From: an uncultured Eubacteriales bacterium
Lineage (GTDB): Bacteria; Bacillota; Clostridia; Christensenellales; UBA1242
Direction of reading: 5' to 3'
Length of the DNA: 7,135 nucleotides
Assembly (NCBI GenBank): GCA_902796635.1
Contig: CADBPU010000102.1
Coordinates: 1 to 7,135, forward strand
This document shows, in pieces, positions 1 through 6,824 of this stretch (positions within the stretch are counted from its first letter, which is position 1; each line of letters begins with the position of its first letter). Made by a program: the position numbers and the translations under genes. A model generated the notes under the pieces. The model did not search any database and had not been told where the DNA came from. It was given only the letters and a program-made list of their open reading frames with translations.

Positions 1-2040
1 AGCAATTTGAGCGTTTATAAACCAATTGAAACAGAAGAAGATTTATTAAATATTCGTTCTGGTGGTCAATATATTATTATTAAAGATATATATTTGACAA
101 GGAAATGGAATCCAAAAAATCTTTCAAATATTAAACTTACAAGTGCAAAGCGTGAAGATGGCTTGGGCATTATAAATGGCTACAATAATTCACAAAGTAT
201 TTATTATGCTATCTATAACATTAATATTATTAGTATAAATTCAAGTAATGACGATGCAGGATTCTTTGCAACATTAAACAATTCAAGCATTTCAAACGTT
301 AATTTTGTATTTGGTACAACATTTGATGATGCATATGATAGTGAAAGACACTGGACGGGAACGGAAAGCAGTTTAGGATTTAATGTTAGTGCAAAAAATG
401 CAGGATTGCTTATAGGAAATTTGGCACAGAATTCAATTATTAATAATTGTAATATTTACTTAAATAATAATGAAAATACTAAATATAATATAAATACAAA
501 AAGTAATATTGAAGAATTTGATTACAGGACATATAACTTTGGTGGTTTAATTGGTAATTGTGATAATAAAATGGGCAGTTCAACCATAGTTCTCAATAGT
601 GTTTATGGTGGAAGCATTTTAGATGTTGGAGTGAAGACTTATGATTGTAATTACAATAACGATACAACAGAAATAAATGTATCAATTAATGATTATGATT
701 ACGATGATGGAATTAATCAACTCAACTTTGGTGGTTTGTTAGGATATAGTGTCATAACAGAGTTGGGACTTAATCTCAACAAAGTTGTGAATTTGCAATT
801 ATCAGTTAAGAGAAATACAACAAGTGTTGTTGAAATCTCATCATTAAATATTGGTGGACTTTTGGGAAATGCAATTTCAAATGCACTTGATGGCAACAAA
901 GTTGATTATACCAAAATTAAAACTGATGACACTAATATAACAGCAACAAATATACATGTTGGTGGTATTATTGGATTAAATTATGGCGTTGATATTATTA
1001 ATTCTGAATTTGATGGGGATATTGATATTGATGCTACATCAACTGAAACCGCTTCTATTGGTGGATTGGTTGGATTAGCAAGTGAAGGGCCTAATATTAC
1101 AGATTGTGCTGTTAATAGATTAAATGAACAAAATAATTTTGAATACTTTGGAAATATTACTGTAAAAGGTACGCATTACTTCCTTTATGTTGGTGGTTTG
1201 ATTGGTGAAGTAAATCATGGAAGAATAAGTGCTTCAAATTCGAAATCAATATTCAATTCTATATCAATTGATGGTAATAATCTAAACGTAGAGAACAATT
1301 TATATATTGGTGGATTTGTTGGTGCAGTAAGTCATGAAGATGATAACTTATTTGAAAACTGCTTATCAATGGGTAATATAGATTACACTTACAATAGTAC
1401 AATTGAGAATAATTCTCACATTGCGGGATTTATAGGTTGTTGTTCAAACGGAAGCAGTAATACAACCGGCAATACTTCAATAATTAATTGTATTTCTAAT
1501 GTAAATATAGAATTAAGTGGTTTGAATGATATTGCAAATGGAATCCACTATATTTCTGGATTTGCTGGAAATAATATTAAATCTATAAAAAATTGTATTT
1601 CACTTGGCGAGATTTATAGTAAAGAAATAATTGAAACCACATCATGCTATTTTGCAGGATTCACAACAAGTAAAGGTTTGACGCTTGATAAAAATTATTC
1701 ATTTACAACTATGAAGATTATTAGCAGAATTCATCTAAGAATGGTTAAAAATATACGAAGGTATTATTATTTTATCACGTCAACATCATTTAATAAAGGT
1801 GAAGGTATAAATTATAACTATAATATAAGTGGTCTTGATGGCGAAAGTCAGTTTGGTGTAGAAACATCATACGCTGAATTGATTGGTAGAAGAAACAATG
1901 CTCAATTATTATTGAAAAATATATTGTATAATTCATCAAAAATTTTCTTAAAAGAATATTCATATCTCGCAACACTTGGCAAGGTTGATTTCTCAAAGGG
2001 TGAAGATGATGCCGATGTAAAGACATTCTTTGAATATCCT
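1..2040 (+). other. Block A: capping segment plus first beta-helix (residues 1-680)
   Basis: Residues 8-38 contain P-I-x-T-x-E-D-L, then G-G-Q-Y-I-I-I-K-D-I and a W-N-P, the usual opening of GLUG-type beta-helix domains. An I-N-G-Y-N segment and an A-G-F-F-A-T-L segment (from residue 86) follow before the first motif, AGLLIG, at residue 134. The motif array then runs to about residue 556, and a more charged linker leads to the next block. Block boundaries are approximate and come from reading the repeat pattern by eye. Confidence 0.6.
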
Positions 2041-5000
2041 GACTATATGGGATATGGCTCAAAAGTCTATCCATTTGCAATAAATAGTCAAGATGATGCA
2101 AATGCATATCTCACAGAAGTAAATAATAAATCAAACGTGTACTTCTTGCTTACAAGTTCATTTGAATTAAGTAATTCTATTGATGAATTAAAAGCAAATT
2201 TGATATCAAATGATTCTTATGTCGCAAGCACAATTTACTTATCAAAATCTATTGATGTTGCAGAAAATAGTATGATTTCTGGTGTTGAACTTTGTCCAAA
2301 ACGACTCAATGCAGAAATGGATTCTATAATTAATGAAAACAATGGATATTTGTTCAACACAGTCTCAACAGGAAGAATAAAAGCATCAAATTCAACAACG
2401 TCAATGTCTGGTTTTGTAAAAACCAATAATGCCTTGATTAATTCATGTCTGTCTATGACATATATTGATGCTAACAACAGAGACAGTGTCTCAACAGCAG
2501 GATTTGTTTATACAAATAGTGCTGATGGTGTTCTATATCGTTCAGCAGCAACAAATGTATTCTACAATCTCAGTCCATACGCGGAAGACTCACATTCTGG
2601 TTTCGTAAGCAATCTTGCAAACTTTGATAATATATACTCTTGCTTTGCATCTCCAAGCATGTTTGACATTGACATTCAGGATGACGGCGATGTGGTATTC
2701 TCAAATATTTATGGATTCAATAAACAAATGGAATTACCTCTAATTTTTGGATTTGAACCTGAAGAATATCCATGCAATTGCAAATTTGATATTTCTTCTA
2801 TTGGAAGAGTAACAAAATATATTCTCTACCATTCTGATAATGTTATGCTTGAAACAGTTTATGGCGACGATGCATTGACTGCAACAGAAAACTTGTTTGG
2901 CAAAGATTCTGGGCTTTACAGTTATTCATTTGAAGACCAAGACACAACTCCAACTGCAAATATGTTAAATTATGGTTATGCAACGCCGACATCATTCAAA
3001 AAGACAACTGCTTATGATAGTGAAGTATCATTTAATATTAATACGTATTATTCAAATTTGAATGGCGATAAATCAGCTAATGATTTCGCAACTTACAACA
3101 CAGGCGACAACACAGCACAAAATCCATACAAAATAAACAATGTTGAAAGATACAACTTTTTGATGAATATGTCTGATTCTTATGCACTTGACAATGGCCT
3201 AACAAGAACAATTTATTTGCAATTAGTAAACAATATCAATTGTCAATATTTGTCAAATGATACTTACATAACAAGCAAAGCATGGAGAGGCACAGATGGC
3301 TCAAAATATAGTATTAATAACAAAAATGTTTATGCATTATATAACCTTATACTTGATAGTATTGATCCGCAAACAAATGGTGAACATAAATTTTATGTAT
3401 CTCTTATCACATCAAATGAAGTAGCTTTGAATAAATTTGGTGTTGTTGGCCATTTTAGATCTAGTCTTGATGCAGCTTACTATGTAAATAGTTCAGGTAC
3501 AGATTTTGTATTTGTAAATCTTGATGGCGCAAGTTTGATTGTCGGAGCGGCAACAAATTTAACGGCCACAAATTGTTATGCAATTTATGATAGAGATAAT
3601 CCATGGATATTATCTGTAAATAATTTTGGACTTTTGGTTGCTACAGCCACTGGTACAGGAGAAATTATAGATTGCTTTGCTTCTGGAAATTTAAGATTTG
3701 GAGATAGTGCTAGCACATCGTATTCAGTTAGTACTGGTGCATTCTACGCAGGTATGCTTGCAGGAAGTCTTGGTAAATATACAATAGATAGTTGTTTTAC
3801 CACAGGTACATTTGATGTGAGACTTGAACAAGAAAGAAAAGTTTATTCTTATATCGGTGGCTTGTATGGTAGTATTTCTAGACCATGTGTTTATACCCAA
3901 GTAGTAGTTTATGACTATGGTTTAGTTAATAAGAAAGACGCATATAGAATGACACCAAATGTTAGAAATAATTATTCATTAGTATCTATTATGAATACAA
4001 AAAGTTTTGTAAAAACCGATGCAATTGGTCATGCAAACGTAAATTTTTCCAATGGACCTATTGCGATTGAGACTAATATTGGATTTGTAAATCCTCTAAA
4101 TAACGAAAAAACAGGCAAAAATTATTACAATGAAGGCATATCGTTGTGTAAGAGCATCGGTGCATCAGTATTATCTAATAAAATAATTAATAATGGTCCT
4201 TCAAATAGTGAAGAATTAAGCATAAAAGAAATGCTTTCAAGTTTGAGTGATAAATTAACCACCTATAAACGTGAAAATCTAATTAAACAGAATTTTCAAG
4301 CAAGTGAATATCACTTCCCAATACAAAAATCATTTGTTAATAACAAAATTGTATACAGATGGCTACAAATCAAAGATGACCAATTAACAGGTTCAAGAAT
4401 GAGTCCTGTTGAAGTAAACAGCAGTTTGTCTGTTGCAAACGATAGCACAAAACATTATTACTTAACCAAATCATTTACAAATATAGGTTCTTCAACAAAA
4501 ATTTCAGCAAAAATGTTTGTCGCTGATTTATACAATCAAGATAACATAGTTTCTCGATATAGCATTTCTTCACAATCAACAGACACTCCATTGTTTAATA
4601 ACTTTGAAGAAGGTTCCGTTGTTTCAATGCTTACCTTAACAAATAGACCACTTGTTGATACATTTAGGGGTTATGCATACAAAATAACCATCAATGGTGG
4701 CTTTACAACGTATAGTGATAATGGATATGTCTTTGCAAGAGAAGTGGCTAATCGTGCTGTGTTCCACACCTGTACATCTGATGTTGAATTGACTGTTAGT
4801 TCGTATTACGCGTTTGCGTATGAAGAAAAATACAAAAATAGCGTTTCAGCTTTTGTTGGGTATACTGCACGTTATGGAAAGTATGTTTTCCATAATCTTA
4901 CAATAAAAGGCGATATAACAATTTCGGGTTCTTCGTCAATTGCAGAGACGGCTCCAATTAGCGGTGTTGCATATGCTTATGCGGCATACACAATGTCTGG

Positions 5001-6687
5001 CACAAACGAGATATCATTATCAATAAATCAAAGCGATAATGCAGTTTTCAATAATAATGTATGTGTTGGTGGCTTATCAGCTGAATTAATAAATACTATT
5101 AATTTTGCATCTGGCACAACAATAAAAATCGGTGATTTTGATATTGATATAAATTATCCATCATTTGATGATACCGAAGATGAATATGGAAATTATGAAA
5201 ACGAAGAAAAAGCTCTTCATGTTGGAGGTTTGATTGGCAATGCTAAAAATGATTTAGCCCTATCTAATTGTGGTATTATATGTAATAGTTCTAAATTCAA
5301 CATTTCAAACACTCACATTAGTTATAACAATGGCGATAGAAATAGATCATATGTTGGTGGCGTTGTTGGTAGTTTATATGGATTCTATTATAACTTAACA
5401 AATATTGATATTGCAGGAACGCTTACTGTTGAAAATGATTCTGAAAATAATGTGTGCTATGTTGGTGGTGTTGTTGGATATGGAAAATATAATGGCTCTG
5501 AATCATCACTAAAAAATATAGTTTCTTATTTGAACTTATATGTTGGAATAAAAACTGAAGATAGTACTTGTTATGTTGGCGGAATTGTTGGTGTTGCAAA
5601 CAAGATCAATTTAGAAGGCATTGAAATGTATGGTGCGGTTGTTGCTGTATCACAAGCTTCTGGGATGTCATATTATTTACACTATATTGGTCCAATTGGT
5701 CCATTTGATCCACATGGTCCTGAAATTCCTGGCGGCCCTGACATTCCAGGACCTGGTCCGGGTGGTCCAAGAAACTTAATGTCTGCTGAGATAACACGAG
5801 GTACAGATATATATATTCCAGGTGGTGGCGGTTCAACAGTAAAAGATAAAGGTGGAATATCTTATGATACAATATACTATCCTAAAAAAGATTTAATATG
5901 GCCATCAATGTTTGCTACTGATTGTAGAGAAAAGAGTGATAACATTCCACTTGCTGTTGGTGGTATCTGTGGTTTCTATAATGCACTAGCTGATTATAAT
6001 GAAATTAAAAACCCAAGGAATATTTATATAAATGATGGAACATATACCAATGGTATTATTGGTCTTATGACAAACACAGATGCAATTTGCAGAGTTGGTG
6101 GCTTTGCAGGACTAGCATATTTGAATGACTGTTATTATAACGAAGGTAATTGGAAATCTTTTAACAATAATTTTAGTTTTGATTCAATAATAGAAAATAA
6201 TATTAAATCTACTGGTGATGTTTATTCAAATCGAGTCACAAATTATTTTGATTGTTATGTAGCAACACATTATAGAAGAGTTCCTTGGCCTTCTTCGAGT
6301 CCAATTGCAGGATATGATGGAAAAGATACGGATATTATAAATACATTACTTGACGATGATGAGTACTATTTTATCAATTTGTATATTACTGGATATGAAG
6401 GTTTTGCGAGATATGATGCTTCAGCGACTCCATACGTATTTATAAGTGGAGATCAAAATGAATGGAAGAAAGACAAGTATTATCAACAAAAAATGGCTTT
6501 TGCAGGAACAATAATCAATGGCACAATAACAAATTGCTCTTATTTTGGATTAGACAATCAAAATTGGCCATTTAATCTGCAAAACATATTAAGAGGCAAA
6601 GGTCAAGCGGGATATTTCTTTGGTGGAATGGTAAGAAATAGCGAAAGAGAATCGTCATATAATTATGATAGTTATTTGACAACGTAA
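1..6687 (+). CDS. Giant GLUG-motif beta-helix surface protein, 5'-partial
   Basis: The frame is open from base 1 and ends at TAA (6685-6687), giving 2228 visible residues (numbered here from base 1). The TTG at base 7 has no visible ribosome binding site and lies inside the open frame, so the real start is probably upstream. The protein is rich in Asn, Ser, Thr, Gly and Ile. More than 20 short motifs of the type xGGLhG, AGFhG or SGFV recur through it, the pattern of the GLUG family, which is generally predicted to form extracellular parallel beta-helices. About 14 cysteines sit in a repeated hxxC setting, mostly 13-17 residues after a motif. Four blocks are visible, and residues 1897-1923 form a Pro/Gly-rich insert. 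No catalytic motif, C-terminal sortase signal or membrane segment is seen. Secretion is inferred from the family because the N terminus is missing. A role in adhesion or surface display is a guess. Confidence 0.93.
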   Translation, partial: SNLSVYKPIETEEDLLNIRSGGQYIIIKDIYLTRKWNPKNLSNIKLTSAKREDGLGIINGYNNSQSIYYAIYNINIISINSSNDDAGFFATLNNSSISNVNFVFGTTFDDAYDSERHWTGTESSLGFNVSAKNAGLLIGNLAQNSIINNCNIYLNNNENTKYNINTKSNIEEFDYRTYNFGGLIGNCDNKMGSSTIVLNSVYGGSILDVGVKTYDCNYNNDTTEINVSINDYDYDDGINQLNFGGLLGYSVITELGLNLNKVVNLQLSVKRNTTSVVEISSLNIGGLLGNAISNALDGNKVDYTKIKTDDTNITATNIHVGGIIGLNYGVDIINSEFDGDIDIDATSTETASIGGLVGLASEGPNITDCAVNRLNEQNNFEYFGNITVKGTHYFLYVGGLIGEVNHGRISASNSKSIFNSISIDGNNLNVENNLYIGGFVGAVSHEDDNLFENCLSMGNIDYTYNSTIENNSHIAGFIGCCSNGSSNTTGNTSIINCISNVNIELSGLNDIANGIHYISGFAGNNIKSIKNCISLGEIYSKEIIETTSCYFAGFTTSKGLTLDKNYSFTTMKIISRIHLRMVKNIRRYYYFITSTSFNKGEGINYNYNISGLDGESQFGVETSYAELIGRRNNAQLLLKNILYNSSKIFLKEYSYLATLGKVDFSKGEDDADVKTFFEYPDYMGYGSKVYPFAINSQDDANAYLTEVNNKSNVYFLLTSSFELSNSIDELKANLISNDSYVASTIYLSKSIDVAENSMISGVELCPKRLNAEMDSIINENNGYLFNTVSTGRIKASNSTTSMSGFVKTNNALINSCLSMTYIDANNRDSVSTAGFVYTNSADGVLYRSAATNVFYNLSPYAEDSHSGFVSNLANFDNIYSCFASPSMFDIDIQDDGDVVFSNIYGFNKQMELPLIFGFEPEEYPCNCKFDISSIGRVTKYILYHSDNVMLETVYGDDALTATENLFGKDSGLYSYSFEDQDTTPTANMLNYGYATPTSFKKTTAYDSEVSFNINTYYSNLNGDKSANDFATYNTGDNTAQNPYKINNVERYNFLMNMSDSYALDNGLTRTIYLQLVNNINCQYLSNDTYITSKAWRGTDGSKYSINNKNVYALYNLILDSIDPQTNGEHKFYVSLITSNEVALNKFGVVGHFRSSLDAAYYVNSSGTDFVFVNLDGASLIVGAATNLTATNCYAIYDRDNPWILSVNNFGLLVATATGTGEIIDCFASGNLRFGDSASTSYSVSTGAFYAGMLAGSLGKYTIDSCFTTGTFDVRLEQERKVYSYIGGLYGSISRPCVYTQVVVYDYGLVNKKDAYRMTPNVRNNYSLVSIMNTKSFVKTDAIGHANVNFSNGPIAIETNIGFVNPLNNEKTGKNYYNEGISLCKSIGASVLSNKIINNGPSNSEELSIKEMLSSLSDKLTTYKRENLIKQNFQASEYHFPIQKSFVNNKIVYRWLQIKDDQLTGSRMSPVEVNSSLSVANDSTKHYYLTKSFTNIGSSTKISAKMFVADLYNQDNIVSRYSISSQSTDTPLFNNFEEGSVVSMLTLTNRPLVDTFRGYAYKITINGGFTTYSDNGYVFAREVANRAVFHTCTSDVELTVSSYYAFAYEEKYKNSVSAFVGYTARYGKYVFHNLTIKGDITISGSSSIAETAPISGVAYAYAAYTMSGTNEISLSINQSDNAVFNNNVCVGGLSAELINTINFASGTTIKIGDFDIDINYPSFDDTEDEYGNYENEEKALHVGGLIGNAKNDLALSNCGIICNSSKFNISNTHISYNNGDRNRSYVGGVVGSLYGFYYNLTNIDIAGTLTVENDSENNVCYVGGVVGYGKYNGSESSLKNIVSYLNLYVGIKTEDSTCYVGGIVGVANKINLEGIEMYGAVVAVSQASGMSYYLHYIGPIGPFDPHGPEIPGGPDIPGPGPGGPRNLMSAEITRGTDIYIPGGGGSTVKDKGGISYDTIYYPKKDLIWPSMFATDCREKSDNIPLAVGGICGFYNALADYNEIKNPRNIYINDGTYTNGIIGLMTNTDAICRVGGFAGLAYLNDCYYNEGNWKSFNNNFSFDSIIENNIKSTGDVYSNRVTNYFDCYVATHYRRVPWPSSSPIAGYDGKDTDIINTLLDDDEYYFINLYITGYEGFARYDASATPYVFISGDQNEWKKDKYYQQKMAFAGTIINGTITNCSYFGLDNQNWPFNLQNILRGKGQAGYFFGGMVRNSERESSYNYDSYLTT
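541..1668 (+). repeat. Coding array of ten GLUG-type motifs in block A
   Basis: Motif starts (first Gly, or Ala/Ser in its place) are at bases 541, 730, 853, 961, 1060, 1192, 1309, 1423, 1555 and 1654. They encode GGLIG, GGLLG (twice), GGIIG, GGLVG, GGLIG, GGFVG, AGFIG, SGFAG and AGFTT. After the first gap of 63 residues, spacing is 33-44 residues, which would fit one to two turns of a parallel beta-helix per repeat. The motifs drift from GGLhG at the start of the array to AGF/SGF at its end. The repeats are diverged at the DNA level, so the array looks old. Confidence 0.8.
2041..3060 (+). other. Block B: second beta-helix with degenerate motifs (residues 681-1020)
   Basis: A new domain opening is suggested by the Y-P-F-A-I segment at bases 2068-2082, followed by D-D-A-N-A-Y-L and a Y-F-L-L-T-S-S-F-E-L stretch. 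This resembles the 'YPh.I ... DL ... YhLt.s' start of GLUG domains. Motifs are weak: S-G-F-V at 2407, A-G-F-V at 2497 and S-G-F-V at 2596, each followed by a cysteine or aromatic-rich strand. The glycine pair of block A is lost. The block may be a shorter, eroded copy of the same fold. Confidence 0.5.
3061..4380 (+). other. Block C: third beta-helix domain (residues 1021-1460)
   Basis: The block opening is the segment N-P-Y-K-I-N-N-V-E-R-Y-N-F-L at bases 3121-3162, the familiar 'NPYhI ... L' entry to GLUG domains. The L-V-N-N-I-N and A-W-R-G segments that follow fit the capping region. Motif-like sites occur at about 3625 (F-G-L-L-V), 3748 (A-G-M-L-A-G) and 3856 (G-G-L-Y-G), with cysteine strands I-I-D-C and I-D-S-C after the first two. 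The block ends in a charged stretch around 4200-4300 (residues about 1400-1435) that could be helical and acts as a linker. Confidence 0.5.
5065..5592 (+). repeat. Coding array of near-identical GLUG motifs in block D
   Basis: Motif starts at bases 5068, 5224, 5356, 5464 and 5578 encode GGLSA, GGLIG, GGVVG, GGVVG and GGIVG. The last three are each preceded by Tyr-Val. The 21-base units at 5350-5370 and 5458-5478 match at 19 of 21 positions, and the unit at 5572-5592 matches the first at 18 of 21. Spacing here is 108 and 114 bases. The higher similarity suggests more recent local duplication or gene conversion than in block A, although a short conserved motif would also raise it. Confidence 0.7.
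5686..5838 (+). other. Pro/Gly-rich insert with period-3 proline, then a GGGGS-like linker
   Basis: Residues 1897-1923 contain 9 Gly and 10 Pro out of 27. Proline falls at residues 1898, 1901, 1904, 1907, 1910, 1913 and 1916, exactly every third position, then at 1918, 1920 and 1923. The DNA at 5686-5703 is a tandem 9-base repeat (attggtcca twice). A short spacer leads to I-P-G-G-G-G-S at residues 1939-1945. The regular period would fit an extended polyproline-II-like rod or an exposed flexible loop inserted in the beta-helix. It is not a true collagen repeat because Gly is not at every third place. Confidence 0.8.
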
Positions 6688-6729
6688 TCATATAACTTAA
6701 CTTTGATTTGACACTTACTACAAAAAGTT

Positions 6730-6756
6730 TCCCAGGTTCTTTTCAAAAATCTGGGA
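6730..6756. terminator. Hairpin downstream of the large gene, possible terminator
   Basis: Bases 6730-6738 (tcccaggtt) pair with 6748-6756 (aatctggga) over nine positions with one G-T wobble, enclosing a nine-base loop. It lies 42 bases after the stop codon. On the + strand no T-run follows the stem, so it is not a classic intrinsic terminator in that direction. On the - strand the stem is followed by AACTTTTTG, a fair T-tract. It may also protect the 3' end of the mRNA. Confidence 0.4.
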
Positions 6757-6761
6757 CCATT

Positions 6762-6786
6762 GCAAAACATATATTTAGGGTTTTGC
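6762..6786 (+). terminator. Second inverted repeat in the spacer, weak terminator candidate
   Basis: Bases 6762-6768 (gcaaaac) and 6780-6786 (gttttgc) form a perfect seven-base-pair stem with an 11-base AT-rich loop. The bases after it, TATTATT, are only moderately T-rich. The right arm overlaps the candidate -10 element of the downstream gene, so the repeat could instead be an operator-like site or chance in AT-rich DNA. Confidence 0.25.
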
Positions 6787-6792
6787 TATTAT
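6784..6792 (+). promoter_or_regulatory. Candidate extended -10 promoter element for the lipoprotein gene
   Basis: The sequence TGCTATTAT matches the extended -10 form TGnTATAAT at all but one position. Transcription would start near base 6799, leaving a leader of about 25 bases before the ATG at 6825. No good -35 box lies 16-18 bases upstream, which is acceptable for extended -10 promoters. In AT-rich DNA such matches also arise by chance. Confidence 0.35.
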
Positions 6793-6815
6793 TCAACAAA
6801 TTTATAAGTTTACAC

Positions 6816-6821
6816 GAGGTG
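6816..6821 (+). promoter_or_regulatory. Shine-Dalgarno sequence of the lipoprotein gene
   Basis: GAGGTG ends three bases before the ATG at 6825, with five bases between GAGG and the ATG. This is a strong match to the anti-Shine-Dalgarno sequence and fixes the start of the downstream gene, since the ATG is immediately followed by a typical signal peptide. Confidence 0.8.
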
Positions 6822-6824
6822 CTT

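Larger units (their letters stand above)
4381..6687 (+). other. Block D: C-terminal beta-helix domain (residues 1461-2228)
   Basis: This is the longest block. It opens with S-P-V-E-V at about 4411 and a Y-Y-L-T-K-S-F strand at about 4459. It contains the clearest late motif array (bases 5068-5592), then the Pro/Gly insert, then further motifs at 5959 (GGICG), 6097 (GGFAG) and 6622 (GGMV). The C terminus is polar and rich in Tyr, Asn and Ser, with no LPXTG, hydrophobic tail or basic end, so attachment to the cell would have to be N-terminal or indirect. Confidence 0.5.
6688..6824. other. Intergenic spacer between the two surface-protein genes
   Basis: This 137-base AT-rich spacer separates two genes on the same strand. 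It contains two inverted repeats, a candidate extended -10 element and the ribosome binding site of the downstream gene. Its length and the two hairpins make a separate promoter for the downstream gene likely, but read-through cannot be excluded. No small open frame with a ribosome binding site is evident. Confidence 0.7.

Noticed and set aside
7..9. TTG as the start codon of the large gene
   Set aside because: The frame is open to base 1, no ribosome binding site is visible in the six bases before it, and no signal peptide follows. It is more likely an internal leucine.
717..899. Open frame of 60 codons on the - strand
   Set aside because: It is a shadow of the block A repeats, with no ribosome binding site or domain seen.
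541..1668. CRISPR or DNA-level tandem repeat array
   Set aside because: The regularity is at protein level only. The DNA units differ and the spacing varies from 99 to 132 bases (189 for the first), with coding sequence throughout.
1790..2107. Open frame of 105 codons on the - strand
   Set aside because: It is rich in His, Leu and Tyr with no recognisable domain and lies wholly inside the large coding gene. It is the antisense shadow of an AT-rich coding sequence.
2235..2477. Open frame of 80 codons on the - strand
   Set aside because: It is a shadow inside block B, with no supporting signal.
5686..5769. True collagen-like G-X-Y repeat
   Set aside because: Proline, not glycine, keeps the period of three, and glycine falls out of register after the second triplet.
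5606..5872. Open frame of 88 codons on the - strand across the Pro/Gly insert
   Set aside because: Its His/Gln/Asp-rich content is what the reverse of Gly/Pro codons gives, and nothing else supports a gene.
1..6687. Mycoplasma-type genetic code, suggested by low G+C
   Set aside because: All ten tryptophan codons I counted are TGG and no in-frame TGA is read, so the standard bacterial code fits.
6676..6713. Two perfect TTGACA sequences (6676-6681 and 6708-6713) as -35 boxes
   Set aside because: Neither has an acceptable -10 element 15-19 bases downstream. The first lies inside the last codons of the large gene.
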